Positions 32,741 to 41,876 of a stretch of DNA of 64,000 nucleotides are shown here, in pieces (position 1 is the stretch's first letter; each line of letters opens with the position of its first letter). The translations under genes and the position numbers were made by a program. Source of the stretch: Sphingomonas sp. ERG5 (GTDB taxonomy: Bacteria > Pseudomonadota > Alphaproteobacteria > Sphingomonadales > Sphingomonadaceae); NCBI RefSeq assembly GCF_000803065.1, contig NZ_JSXI01000020.1:16387-80386 (forward strand), given 5' to 3'. Under the pieces are notes generated by a model. The model did no database searches and was not told where the DNA came from. It saw only the letters and a program-made list of their open reading frames with translations.

Positions 32741-35014
32741 ATGTCAAAGAGGATTTGTACTCCGGTCCGATTGCTTAAAATTGTCGGGTCGACGATGGCC
32801 ATGGCGGTCTTCTTGCAGAGCGGCGTCGCGATGGCGCAGGATGTTGCGAGCCAAGGTCAGGACGAGCCTGCGGCCCCGGCCGAGCAGGGGGACATCGTCG
32901 TCGTCGGCAAGCGCGCGCAGAATATCCGCGACGTTGCGGGTACCGTCAATGTCGTGTCGTCCGAGGATCTGACAAAGGCGGGCGCCAAGGACGCCGAAGA
33001 CATCTTCAAACTGACCCCGGGCGTTCAGTTCAACAAGGGATCCGCTGATGGCTCATTGCTGTCGATCCGCGGTATCGGCACGAGCACGTCGTCCGACAAT
33101 ACCAGCGTCGGGCAGTTGCCGACCGGAATCTATATCGAAGACGTGCCGTTCACCGATCCGTTCCAATATGTGTCGACGCCCGATATTTCGGCGTTCGATC
33201 TTGATGCGGTGAAAGTGCTGCGCGGGCCGCAGGGCGCGCTTTATGGTTCCGGTTCGCTGGGCGGTGCGGTCAACTACACGTTCAAGAAGCCTGACCTCGC
33301 CGACACGGGCGGTTCGATGATGGTGACGGCGGATGTCGCGCAGGGCGGCGAAGCTCAGGCCTCGGTTTATGCCGCGCTGAATCTGCCGGTCGTCTCCGAC
33401 ACGTTCGCACTGCGGTTCGTCGGGCAATATCAGAACGACCCCGGCTATCAGGACAATATCGGCACGAACGAGAAGAATGTGAATGGCCGATCGGTAAAGG
33501 GCGGCCGCGTTCTCGCGCTATACCGGCCCGACGACCGGCTGACGATCGACGGCCTGTATATCTATCAGGAATCGCATCAGGGTGATACGTCGGCCTCGGT
33601 AGGGCCGGATGTGCGCTATTATAACTCGCGCCATCCCTCGTCCTACAATTCGCGCTTCAGCATGGCGAAGCTTGAGGTGAATTATCTCCTCGGGCCAGTG
33701 AAGCTGACTTCGTTGACGGCGCATCAGAGCAAGACGAGAAATGCGAACGGCGATCTCACCCGGCTCCTCGTGCCGGATGTCACCACCGGGATCGATGTTC
33801 CTTCCGAAGATTTTCTGGGCTTCGGGCCATTTCCGCAAGTCACCGAAGCGCGCAACATCGAGGCCCGCAACTCCAACGGTTTTTCGCAGGAATTTCGTGC
33901 GGCCTCAGCAAAAAAAGGTCGTTTCAACTGGTTGATCGGCGTTTTTGGTCAGGATGTGAATTTTCACCGGACGCAGAACGTCTTCCTGGTTGGTGCGAAC
34001 GATCCGGTCCATGACGATTTATACTTCAACGTCTCGCGCGACGGCATCGCGAAGGAGCGTGCCGTTTTCGGAGAGGTCGAACTGGATATCGGCGGGCTGG
34101 AACTGGGCGCGGGCGGACGGTATTTTCATACCAGCGTCAGTTTCGATCAGGTCCGGACCGCCGCGCTGGCATCCAGTGCCAATACCCGGTCGCTGACGCA
34201 CACCGAGAGCGGCTTTACGCCGAAGTTCCAGGCCAGATACCGGCTGCCCGGTGACACGGTGCTTTACGCGCTGGCCGCGAAAGGCTTCCGGTTCGGCGGG
34301 GTGAATACTGCGCCGGGCGCGGCGGAATACAAGTCCGACAATCTCTGGAATTATGAAGCGGGCATTCGCCTGGCCCCGACGTCGACGCTCAATGTGGATG
34401 TCGGCGCCTTTTATATCGACTGGAAGAATCCTCAGATCACATCGGCCGATCGGAATGGCTTTCTGGTCATCTCGAACGTGGGCAAGGCTGTGTCGAAGGG
34501 GGCTGAACTCGCGATACGCTGGCGCCCGGTCGAGGGTTTGCGGTTCAACGGCAGCATGACCTACACCGATGCCAAGACCAAGGCGCCGTTCCAAAGTACG
34601 CGCAACTTCGCGACGGATGTCGCGGGCGGCTACACTGGTAATTTCGAGGTTCCGGCGGGCACACGCTTGCCGGGCACGCCGAAGCTGCAGGCAAGTTTTC
34701 AGCCGGAATTCGTCACGGCGGGGCCATCCGGTACGGAACTGAGCTTGTCCGGCACGCTGACCTATACCGGCAAGCGCCAGGCCCAGATCGACAGCGCGCT
34801 CATGTTGCCGGCTTACACTACGGCCGATCTGCGTGCGAAAGTGTCTAAGGGGCGCTTCGAGGTTGGATTGGGTGTTTCGAACCTGTTCAATTCGAAGGGC
34901 GTTTCCCAGGCCAGCTATGGCTATTATTCGACCGGAACCGGGACGGACGGGTATGCGGATTATTATCTCATCCGGCCGCGGGTCTACTCGCTCTCGCTTC
35001 GGGTCGATATGTGA
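32741..35014 (+). CDS. TonB-dependent outer-membrane receptor
   Basis: 757 aa from ATG 32741; GAGGA lies 8 nt upstream, which decides against the in-frame ATG at 32732. Signal peptide ends about residue 33 (SGVAMAQ). Plug: DIVVVGKRAQNIRDVAGTVN, LLSIRGIGTSTSS, GIYIEDVPFTDPF, LDAVKVLRGPQGALYGSGSL and GGAVNYTFKKP. The barrel ends SLSLRVDM, an unusual Met rather than Phe at the terminus. The region before it is AT-rich and probably holds its own promoter. A 171-bp gap separates it from an S9 peptidase on the same strand, so the imported ligand may be a peptide or peptide-like compound. Confidence 0.95.
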   Translation: MSKRICTPVRLLKIVGSTMAMAVFLQSGVAMAQDVASQGQDEPAAPAEQGDIVVVGKRAQNIRDVAGTVNVVSSEDLTKAGAKDAEDIFKLTPGVQFNKGSADGSLLSIRGIGTSTSSDNTSVGQLPTGIYIEDVPFTDPFQYVSTPDISAFDLDAVKVLRGPQGALYGSGSLGGAVNYTFKKPDLADTGGSMMVTADVAQGGEAQASVYAALNLPVVSDTFALRFVGQYQNDPGYQDNIGTNEKNVNGRSVKGGRVLALYRPDDRLTIDGLYIYQESHQGDTSASVGPDVRYYNSRHPSSYNSRFSMAKLEVNYLLGPVKLTSLTAHQSKTRNANGDLTRLLVPDVTTGIDVPSEDFLGFGPFPQVTEARNIEARNSNGFSQEFRAASAKKGRFNWLIGVFGQDVNFHRTQNVFLVGANDPVHDDLYFNVSRDGIAKERAVFGEVELDIGGLELGAGGRYFHTSVSFDQVRTAALASSANTRSLTHTESGFTPKFQARYRLPGDTVLYALAAKGFRFGGVNTAPGAAEYKSDNLWNYEAGIRLAPTSTLNVDVGAFYIDWKNPQITSADRNGFLVISNVGKAVSKGAELAIRWRPVEGLRFNGSMTYTDAKTKAPFQSTRNFATDVAGGYTGNFEVPAGTRLPGTPKLQASFQPEFVTAGPSGTELSLSGTLTYTGKRQAQIDSALMLPAYTTADLRAKVSKGRFEVGLGVSNLFNSKGVSQASYGYYSTGTGTDGYADYYLIRPRVYSLSLRVDM

Positions 35015-35185
35015 ACGGCATTCCAACCCGGGCATCGCCGTGATCCCCGGAGCTTGCTGGATTGCGTCTATAAAGGCGGGGCGTCATGTTCTCGGATCGG
35101 GTGTTGCGCAACCCGGTCAAGAGCCGCCTGCCTTGCGGGATCGTCATTCATTGACGGTATCGATGCGCGTATGAGGGGAAGATAG

Positions 35186-37231
35186 ATGGCGGCGTTGCGC
35201 ACACTGGTTGCGACGGGTTTGGCTGCGATGTCGGGGGTGGCGATGGCGGGAGCGCCAGCGGCGCCGGTCAAGTTTCAGGCTCAGGACATTTTTCGCCTGA
35301 CCCAGGCGAGCGATCCGCAAATCAGTCCTGACGGCAATCAGATCGCCTATGTCCGGATCAGCAACGACATCATGGCCGATGAGGGGTTGGAATCGATCTG
35401 GCTGGTCGACACGCATAGCGGCGTGCAGCGGCCGCTCGGCGGTGTAGCTGCCACCGGCGCGCAGCCGCGCTGGTGCGCGAACGGCAAGTTGCTGGCATTC
35501 ACGGCCGCGCCGAAGGGGCAGGCGCGGGGCCTGTTCACCTATGCGCTGGCCTCGCGCAGCATCGTTCGTATCGCCACGCTGGTCAGCCCGGCCTCGGCTT
35601 TGTCCTGGTCGCCGGATTGTGCGAAGATCGCTTTCATCATGCATGCCTCGGCGCCGCCCGAGACGCTTGGAACGACACTGGTCAAGCCGGTTGGCGCCGA
35701 CTGGGCCAAGCCGATCACGCTCACGACCCGCGCCATGTACCACAAGGACGGGAAGGGCGATCTCGATCCCGGTTATGATCATGTTTTCATGGTGCCTGCA
35801 GCTGGCGGGACGCCCCGGCAACTGACCTCTGGCCCATATGATGACGCCGGACCCGTGTCATGGGCAAGGGATGGTCTGTCGCTGGTCTTCACCGGTCGTC
35901 GCGACAAGGGTTGGGAAACCGACAGCTATCGCAGCGCGATCTATCGGGTCTCGCTTGCCGCACGCGCGCTGACACGATTGACGCAGCTTGACGGTCCGGC
36001 GGCCTCAGCGGCTGTCTCGCCCGATGGCCGGACAATCGCCTTTAGCGGTTATGACGATCACCGCCGCCGTCCCTACGAAAATCGCAAGATCTACGTCATG
36101 GATGCCGATGGCGGTCATGTCCGCGTCGCGCACGAAGATCTCGACCGCAGCCTGAACACCCCGGCCTGGGCGGCGGACGGGCGCAGCCTCTTTGCTGCGC
36201 TGGAGGACCGGGGCGTCAACAAGGTGGTCCGGTTCGAATTGGGCGGCATCGTTCGCCCTCTCGCGGAAGGGCTGGCCGATAGCGGCCTCGATCTTCCCTA
36301 TAGCGGTGGTGCGTTCTCGGTCGCGCGGGACGGCACCGTCGCCATCCCGCAGGGCGGTTTCGATCACCCCGCCGACGTGACGATCGTTCGCGACGATGTG
36401 GTCAAGCGGTTGACCCGGCTCAACGCTGCATTGCTGGACAAACGATCGCTGGGCGCGCTGGCGCCGCTAAAGGTGACCGCATCCGACGGCACACCGATCG
36501 ACGCCTGGGTATTGATGCCGCCGGGCTTTGACCGCTCGCGTCGATATCCGATGATCCTGGAGATACATGGCGGCCCGTTCCTGCATTACGGACCCTATTT
36601 CTCGACCGACGACCAACTCTACGCGGCGGCCGGTTATGTCGTCGTTTATGCCAACGCGCGCGGTTCGACCTCCTATGGCGAGAGGTTCGCCAATGCGATC
36701 AGTCGCGACTATCCCGGTATCGACTATAGCGACCAGATGAGCGTTGTGGATGCTGCGGTCGCGCAAGGATTTGCCGATCCCGACCGCCTGTTCGTGACCG
36801 GAGGGTCCGGGGGTGGAATCATGACGGCCTGGATCGTTGGCAAGACCGACCGATTCCGCGCCGCCGCGTCCCAGCGCCCGGCGATCAACTGGACCAGCCT
36901 CGCGCTGACGTCGGATGCCGGATACAAGGTGATGAGCAACTGGATCGGCAAAGCACCCTGGGAGGATCCGGAGGGCTATTGGAAGCATTCGCCGCTGTCG
37001 CTGGTCTCCAATGTCAAAACACCGACTCTGGTGGTGGTTGGGGAGAAGGATGTGCGCACGCCGATCGCGGAAGCAGAGCAATTCTACGGCGCGCTGCAAT
37101 ATCGTGGTGTCCCGACCGGCCTGCTCAGGGTTCCGGGCGCATTCCACGAAATGGCCGCCCGTCCAAGTCAGTCCGCGGCCAGGGTCGAGGCCATTATCGG
37201 GTGGTTCAACCGATATGATCGACAACCGTGA
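35186..37231 (+). CDS. S9-family (prolyl oligopeptidase / acylaminoacyl-peptidase-like) serine peptidase
   Basis: 681 aa; ATG 35186 with GGGGAAG upstream. Signal peptide of ~21 residues (LAAMSGVAMA), so periplasmic. Residues ~30-420 form a beta-propeller with TolB-like repeats (SPDGNQIAYV, SPDCAKIAFI, SPDGRTIAFSG). The C-terminal alpha/beta hydrolase has Ser541 in GGSGGG, LEIHGGPFLHYGPYF, YANARGSTSYGERF, a probable acid in GEKDVRTPI and the catalytic His in PGAFHEM. Such enzymes release dipeptides or acyl-amino acids from short peptides. It follows a TonB receptor and is followed by a terminator-like hairpin. The usual RxPx(S/G)QSxR tail is present in part as ARPSQSAARVE. Confidence 0.93.
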   Translation: MAALRTLVATGLAAMSGVAMAGAPAAPVKFQAQDIFRLTQASDPQISPDGNQIAYVRISNDIMADEGLESIWLVDTHSGVQRPLGGVAATGAQPRWCANGKLLAFTAAPKGQARGLFTYALASRSIVRIATLVSPASALSWSPDCAKIAFIMHASAPPETLGTTLVKPVGADWAKPITLTTRAMYHKDGKGDLDPGYDHVFMVPAAGGTPRQLTSGPYDDAGPVSWARDGLSLVFTGRRDKGWETDSYRSAIYRVSLAARALTRLTQLDGPAASAAVSPDGRTIAFSGYDDHRRRPYENRKIYVMDADGGHVRVAHEDLDRSLNTPAWAADGRSLFAALEDRGVNKVVRFELGGIVRPLAEGLADSGLDLPYSGGAFSVARDGTVAIPQGGFDHPADVTIVRDDVVKRLTRLNAALLDKRSLGALAPLKVTASDGTPIDAWVLMPPGFDRSRRYPMILEIHGGPFLHYGPYFSTDDQLYAAAGYVVVYANARGSTSYGERFANAISRDYPGIDYSDQMSVVDAAVAQGFADPDRLFVTGGSGGGIMTAWIVGKTDRFRAAASQRPAINWTSLALTSDAGYKVMSNWIGKAPWEDPEGYWKHSPLSLVSNVKTPTLVVVGEKDVRTPIAEAEQFYGALQYRGVPTGLLRVPGAFHEMAARPSQSAARVEAIIGWFNRYDRQP

Positions 37232-37261
37232 TACGCTCTGGCCGGGGGCGTCGGCCAATGA

Positions 37262-37297
37262 ATGAACCTCCGTATTGGAGTGGGCGTTCATATTTTT
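37262..37297 (+). terminator. Terminator-like hairpin after S9 peptidase
   Basis: ATGAAC (37262-37267) pairs with GTTCAT (37286-37291), with an inner CTCC/GGAG stem around loop GTATT, a 5-nt bulge, and then ATTTTT at 37292-37297. A stem followed by T residues 30 bp after the peptidase stop fits a Rho-independent terminator. Confidence 0.55.
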
Positions 37298-37402
37298 CCG
37301 TGAGGGCGAGGCTGACATCATAGCTGAGTAAGCCGCTTCTGCGGATGTTTTCCGATAACGAACTTGGCAGGTATCAGGCGACGCTAGACCATCAGGATGA
37401 TT

Positions 37403-37453
37403 GTGACCATTGTCACGCCGTGGCTTGACAGAAGCACGCCAAGGCACTGTAAT
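37403..37453 (+). promoter_or_regulatory. Sigma-70-type promoter of the chromate operon with adjacent inverted repeat
   Basis: TTGACA at 37425-37430, 17 bp spacer, TGTAAT at 37448-37453: a near-consensus promoter, about 75 bp before the chrB-like ATG. Just upstream, GTGAC-CATT-GTCAC (37403-37416) is a perfect 5-bp inverted repeat that may bind a regulator. The remaining DNA of this ~300-bp gap (37232-37528) shows only the terminator hairpin. Confidence 0.7.
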
Positions 37454-37528
37454 CAGGGTATGGGGATTGCGATCTCCCCACGAGGCGGCACGCCAAAGCA
37501 TCGCGTCCCAACCGTATGAGGACGCACC

Positions 37529-38359
37529 ATGCCCGCCATTAATTCGATTTCTCCTGACAAATTGCTCAAGCTGATCGGGACGCCTGGCGGCCCCGCGATC
37601 ATCGACGTTCGGACCGCCGAAGATTTTGCCGCGGATGCCCGGTTGGTGCCGGGCGCGGTCCGCCACGATTTCGCCACCGTCGCCGAATGGGGACCCGCAT
37701 TCGCCGGACAGAGCGCGGTCGTCATTTGCCAGAAGGGTCAAAAGCTCAGCGAGGGCGTTGCCGCATGGCTGCGTCAATCGGGGGTCGGGGCTGAGGTGCT
37801 GGATGGCGGCGCGCTCGGCTGGGGCATTGCGGGCTATCCGATGGTGCCCGAAGCGGCGCTGCCACCTCGCGATGCGCGAGGCCGAACGATCTGGGTGACA
37901 AGAGCAAGACCCAAGGTTGATCGCATCGCCTGCCCGTGGCTGATCCGCCGCTTCGTCGATCCTGACGCGGTGTTTCTGTTCGTTACGCCATCGGAAGTCC
38001 CGGGGGTTGCCGAGCGATTCAGTGCGACGCCGTTCGATATTGAAGGTGTTCGGTGGAGCCACGATGGCGACCGATGCACTTTCGATGTGATGGTTGAAAC
38101 GTTCGGATTGGGAACGCTTCCCGCTCTTGCACATCTGGCCACCATCGTGCGCGGGGCCGACACGGCGCGCCCTGACATCGTGCCGGAAGCGGCGGGGTTG
38201 CTCGCCATGTCGCTGGGCTTGTCGCGCATGTATGCCGACGACCTCGAACAACTCGATGCCGGAATGCTGATGTATGACGCGCTCTATCGCTGGTGCCGCG
38301 ATGCGCGCGGGGAAACGCATGACTGGACGGCGCATAAGGCGCGCGGAGAGCGCCCGTGA
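37529..38359 (+). CDS. chrB: Rhodanese-ChrB fusion, chromate resistance protein
   Basis: 276 aa. Residues ~5-105 form a rhodanese domain (DVRTAEDF, then Cys67 in VVICQKGQKLSEG as active-site loop). Residues ~120-270 form the ChrB C-terminal domain (IWVTRARPKVDRIACPWLIR, FVDPDAVFLFV, TFDVMVETFGL). ChrB proteins assist or regulate ChrA-mediated chromate efflux; sulfur-transferase activity may help oxyanion handling. The N-terminal rhodanese replaces the usual ChrB N-terminal region. Its TGA overlaps the GTG start of chrA (GTGA), so the two are translationally coupled. A near-consensus promoter stands 75 bp upstream. Confidence 0.88.
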   Translation: MPAINSISPDKLLKLIGTPGGPAIIDVRTAEDFAADARLVPGAVRHDFATVAEWGPAFAGQSAVVICQKGQKLSEGVAAWLRQSGVGAEVLDGGALGWGIAGYPMVPEAALPPRDARGRTIWVTRARPKVDRIACPWLIRRFVDPDAVFLFVTPSEVPGVAERFSATPFDIEGVRWSHDGDRCTFDVMVETFGLGTLPALAHLATIVRGADTARPDIVPEAAGLLAMSLGLSRMYADDLEQLDAGMLMYDALYRWCRDARGETHDWTAHKARGERP

Positions 38360-39753
38360 CCGCCGTGGTACTCGACGCCGCGCCCCAGCGTCCGCAGCCG
38401 GTTACACTCGGCGAAGCCTTCTGGGTCTGGCTCAGAATTGCCGCGCTGTCGTTCGGTGGTCCTGCCGGTCAGATCGCGGTGATGCACCGCATATTGGTCG
38501 AGGAGAAACGCTGGATCGGCGAGCATCGTTTTCTCCATGCGCTGAACTATTGCATGTTGCTGCCCGGGCCGGAGGCGCAGCAGCTTGCCACCTATATCGG
38601 CTGGCTGCTCCACCGGACGCGTGGTGGGATCGTCGCGGGGGTGCTGTTCGTATTGCCCGGCGCGCTGTCGATCATGGCGCTCAGCTGGGTCTATGCCCTC
38701 TACGGTAAGCTGGGGATCGTCTCCGCTCTGTTCTTCGGCCTGAAGGCGGCGGTGCTGGCAATCGTGCTTCAGGCGGTGATGCGCATCGGAAAGCGCTCGC
38801 TCAGGAACACCACCATGCGCGTGATCGCCGCGTCCGCCTTCGTCGCGATCTTCTTCGCGGGTGTTCCGTTCCCGGTGATCATTCTTGCGGCAGGTATCAT
38901 CGGCTTTGTCGGCGGGCGGCGCGGCGCCACAGCATTCAAGGCAGGCGGCGGCCACGGATCCAGTGGCGGCGAGATTGTCGCCGACGCCGATACCTTGCTT
39001 GGCGAAGAACTTCCCGCCCACGCCAATCCGGGATTCAGACAATCATTGCGGGTCGCGCTGATCTGGCTGGCGCTCTGGCTGTTGCCGGTCGCAGCACTCC
39101 TGCTGCTGCTTGGCTCCGGCAGCGTGTTCAGTCAGATCGCGACCTTCTTCTCGACGATGGCAATGGTGACGTTCGGCGGAGCCTATGCCGTGCTCGCTTA
39201 TGTCGCTCAGGAAGCTGTGCAGTCTTACCACTGGCTCTCTCCCGGCGAGATGCTGGACGGGCTGGGCATGGCGGAAACGACGCCGGGTCCACTCATCATG
39301 GTGCTCCAGTTCGTCGGATTCCTCGGGGCCTATCGTCACCCCGGATTGCTCCCACCGTTGCTGGCGGGAACGCTCGGCGGGTTGCTCGCGACGTGGGTGA
39401 CGTTCGTGCCCTGCTTCCTGTGGATTTTCCTCGGGGCCCCCTTCATCGAACGGCTGCGCGGCAATGCCGCACTTGCCGGTGCGCTATCGGCGATCACGGC
39501 GGCTGTGGTTGGCGTTGTGCTCAACCTCGCGATCTGGTTCGCGCTTCACACATTGTTTCGGGCCGTCACCCCGTTGTCGGTCGGTGCGCTCCGTTTCGAC
39601 TTGCCCGTGCCATCAAGCCTCGACCCCTGGGCGCTGCTGCTGTCGGCCGGTGCCATGGTCGCGATGTTCAAATTCAATACCGGCGTGATCGTCACGCTTG
39701 CGACCACCTCCGCGCTTGGCGTGGCTTTCTACGCCGCTGGTTTCATTGGATAG
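38356..39753 (+). CDS. chrA: Chromate transporter ChrA
   Basis: 465 aa inner-membrane CHR-family transporter that exports chromate. GTG start at 38356 overlapping chrB. Two homologous halves (long-chain bidomain type). First-half motifs: FGGPAGQIAVMHRILVEEKR, the CMLLPGPEAQQLATYIGW signature, and GGIVAGVLFVLPG. Second-half repeats: TFGGAYAVLAYVAQEAV, MLDGLGMAETTPGPLIM and FVGFLGAYRHPG. These are the CHR repeat signatures. The central loop (~190-220) is Gly/Ala/Asp rich. The promoter upstream of chrB should serve both genes. Confidence 0.96.
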   Translation: MTAVVLDAAPQRPQPVTLGEAFWVWLRIAALSFGGPAGQIAVMHRILVEEKRWIGEHRFLHALNYCMLLPGPEAQQLATYIGWLLHRTRGGIVAGVLFVLPGALSIMALSWVYALYGKLGIVSALFFGLKAAVLAIVLQAVMRIGKRSLRNTTMRVIAASAFVAIFFAGVPFPVIILAAGIIGFVGGRRGATAFKAGGGHGSSGGEIVADADTLLGEELPAHANPGFRQSLRVALIWLALWLLPVAALLLLLGSGSVFSQIATFFSTMAMVTFGGAYAVLAYVAQEAVQSYHWLSPGEMLDGLGMAETTPGPLIMVLQFVGFLGAYRHPGLLPPLLAGTLGGLLATWVTFVPCFLWIFLGAPFIERLRGNAALAGALSAITAAVVGVVLNLAIWFALHTLFRAVTPLSVGALRFDLPVPSSLDPWALLLSAGAMVAMFKFNTGVIVTLATTSALGVAFYAAGFIG

Positions 39754-39763
39754 GAGAGGGACG

Positions 39764-39832
39764 ATGATCGATCTTGTCGCGCGAGGACACGCGCCGCCGT
39801 CACCCGATCATAGTCCTACGGTGATCGTATAG
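39764..39832 (+). CDS. Candidate 22-aa small ORF after chrA
   Basis: ATG 39764 to TAG 39832, protein MIDLVARGHAPPSPDHSPTV plus two residues. It starts 10 bp after the chrA stop and has a very good Shine-Dalgarno (AGGAGAGGG at 39752-39760). It is too short for family assignment. It may be a genuine small protein, a remnant of a third gene of the chr operon, or chance. The remaining DNA up to the convergent kinase gene shows nothing else. Confidence 0.35.
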   Translation: MIDLVARGHAPPSPDHSPTVIV

Positions 39833-39855
39833 CCGCCCTATGGAAACGGTAATGT

Positions 39856-41202
39856 TCAGCGCGGCGTCGAAAGCCGGACCTCGACCGCAAAGCCGCGACC
39901 ATCGCGCAGGCGCGCGGCGCCATGATGCGCTGTCGCGATGGCCTGGACCAGTGCAAGACCAAGTCCGTGGCCGTCCGACGACCGGCTGCGTTCGGTGCGG
40001 CTGAAGCGCTGGAACAATCGACCTGCATCGTCCGCGCCGACACCAGGGCCGTCATCGGCAACGGTCAGGATTACGCCGTCATCGTCGGTGGTCAGCGCGA
40101 CGCTGATCGTCGTGCCGGGCGGCGTATGCCGCAGGGCGTTGTCGAGCAGATTACTGGCCAGCTGGAGAAGCAGTCGGCGGTCGCCGACCAGGGTGACCGC
40201 ACGATCGACCGAATCCACCAGCAGATGGCCGCTTGCCTCGACGTCGGGACGATAGGTGTCGAGCAGGTCGCCGATCGCGTCACCCAGCGCGACACGGCGG
40301 AAATGACGCCGCACACCCATCGCCTCGACCTCGGAGATACGCAGCAATGCCGCGAATATCTCGAGCAGTTCTTCGGCCTGTGCGGCGGCTGCGGTGATTG
40401 CGTCATCGCGCGCCGCGCCGTCGCCGGTGGCCAGCGCTTCGTCGAGTCGATGGCTGAGCCGGGTAAGCGGGGTACGCAGGTCATGCGCGACGTCGCTCGA
40501 CACCTGGCGCAGATTGTCCATCAGTGCGCCGATCCGGTCGAGCATGCGGTTGAGCGTCGTCGATACGCGATCGAATTCACTGCCCGATCCATCGACGGGC
40601 ATGCGTCGCTGCAAGTCTCCGCCGATGATCGCGAGCGCTGCACGATCGATTCGGTTGAGGCGCGAGGCGGTAATGGCACCGACCGTCCAGGCTCCGCCCG
40701 CGCCGAGCAACAGCATCGCGCCGAATGCGACCGCGAACAGGATCAGCAGGTTGCGGTCGGTCTGGCCCAATGCGCCGCGATCGGCGGCAACCACCAGCCG
40801 CCCGCCTCCCGGCACGGCGGTGGTCAGCGACTGTGCGATCCGCCCGTCGGCATGATGGAGAAATTCCTCATATCCAAGCCCTGTCGGCGCCGCGGCATCA
40901 AGCGATCCGGCGATCCGACGGCCATGCGCATTGATCAGTATATAACCGAGATGGTCGATCTCGGCGACAGCTTCGCGCCGGCGAATCGCGGCGGCCAGTG
41001 CGGCGAGCCGATCGGCGCCGGGTTCGGCCAGCAGGGCGCGTGTCTCGGTTGCGGTGCGATGATCGAGCTGCTCCTCCAGCGCTTCATGCGTCACCTGATA
41101 GGCGATGCCGCCGATCGCCAGCGTTGCCAGGGCGAGCACCGCGCTGACGATCGCCGCCAGCCCGAAGGTCGAGCGCCAAAGCCGGCTCAACGAGCGCCGC
41201 AT
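39856..41202 (-). CDS. Sensor histidine kinase of efflux module B
   Basis: 448 aa. Two N-terminal membrane segments (~15-35 and ~165-190) enclose a periplasmic sensor region; a HAMP linker follows, then HisKA and HATPase. H-box: SSDVAHDLRTPLTRLSHRL; N-box: LASNLLDNALRHTPPGT; G-boxes: VADDGPGVGADD and GHGLGLALVQAIA. It resembles metal-sensing (CusS/IrlS-like) kinases that partner OmpR regulators. Its start shares a base with the end of the response-regulator gene. Last gene of the long leftward efflux array; faces chrA tail to tail. Confidence 0.93.
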   Translation of the reverse strand: MRRSLSRLWRSTFGLAAIVSAVLALATLAIGGIAYQVTHEALEEQLDHRTATETRALLAEPGADRLAALAAAIRRREAVAEIDHLGYILINAHGRRIAGSLDAAAPTGLGYEEFLHHADGRIAQSLTTAVPGGGRLVVAADRGALGQTDRNLLILFAVAFGAMLLLGAGGAWTVGAITASRLNRIDRAALAIIGGDLQRRMPVDGSGSEFDRVSTTLNRMLDRIGALMDNLRQVSSDVAHDLRTPLTRLSHRLDEALATGDGAARDDAITAAAAQAEELLEIFAALLRISEVEAMGVRRHFRRVALGDAIGDLLDTYRPDVEASGHLLVDSVDRAVTLVGDRRLLLQLASNLLDNALRHTPPGTTISVALTTDDDGVILTVADDGPGVGADDAGRLFQRFSRTERSRSSDGHGLGLALVQAIATAHHGAARLRDGRGFAVEVRLSTPR

Positions 41203-41876
41203 CAGCCGCTGCGGATCATGTAGCCGGCACCGCGGATCGTTTCGATCGCATCGTCATCGAAACCGGCGTTGAGCTTGGAGCGCAGCCGGCTGAGATGCGT
41301 CTCGACGATATTGGTCTTGGGGTCGAAGTCGAAGTCCCACACCCGCTCGAGCAGCATGGTGCGCGTCATCACCCGCCGGGGATTGCGCATCAGCTCAGCT
41401 AGGAGCGCGAATTCGCGCGGCTGGAGCACGACTCGACGACCAGCGCGCTTGACCGTCCGGCGTTCGAAATCGAGTTCGATGTCGCCGACGCTTAGCCGAT
41501 TGGGTTCGGCCTGAGACGTAGGACGGCGACCCAGCGCGTTGATCCGCGCGGCCAGCTCGGAAAAGGCGAACGGCTTGACCAGATAATCGTCCGCGCCGCT
41601 ATTCAGCCCCTCGACCCGGTCCTCGATGCTGCCCATTGCGGTCAACATCAGAATCGGCGTGGCGCTGCCACCGGCGCGCAGCATCCTTACCACTGACAGG
41701 CCGTCGATGCCGGGCAGCATGCGATCGACCACGATTGCATCGAACGCTCCGTCAGTGGCTAGGAACACGCCCTCGCGCCCATCGGCGGCGGCGGCCACAT
41801 GGTGCCCCGCTTCGCTCAGCCCACGCATGACGAAGCTGCGTGTTTCGGCATCGTCTTCGACGATCAGGATTCTCAT
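41202..41876 (-). CDS. OmpR-family response regulator of efflux module B
   Basis: 224 aa from ATG 41876, which overlaps the stop of the outer-membrane factor gene by 4 bp. Receiver: ILIVEDDAETRSF, phospho-acceptor Asp in AIVVDRMLPGIDG, and KPFAFSELAARI. C-terminal winged helix: LQPREFALLAELMRNP, TRTMLLERVWDFDFDPKTNI and HLSRLRSKLN. Very similar to the regulator at 54109-54786 (shared FDPxTNIVExHLSRxRSKL and DxIETIRGAGY), so the two modules have paralogous switches. Likely activates the efflux array in response to its substrate. Confidence 0.95.
   Translation of the reverse strand: MRILIVEDDAETRSFVMRGLSEAGHHVAAAADGREGVFLATDGAFDAIVVDRMLPGIDGLSVVRMLRAGGSATPILMLTAMGSIEDRVEGLNSGADDYLVKPFAFSELAARINALGRRPTSQAEPNRLSVGDIELDFERRTVKRAGRRVVLQPREFALLAELMRNPRRVMTRTMLLERVWDFDFDPKTNIVETHLSRLRSKLNAGFDDDAIETIRGAGYMIRSG

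Noticed and set aside
36467..38335. 622-codon minus-strand open frame across the peptidase and chrB
   Set aside because: Runs antisense to two well-supported genes and through the promoter between them; no family features.
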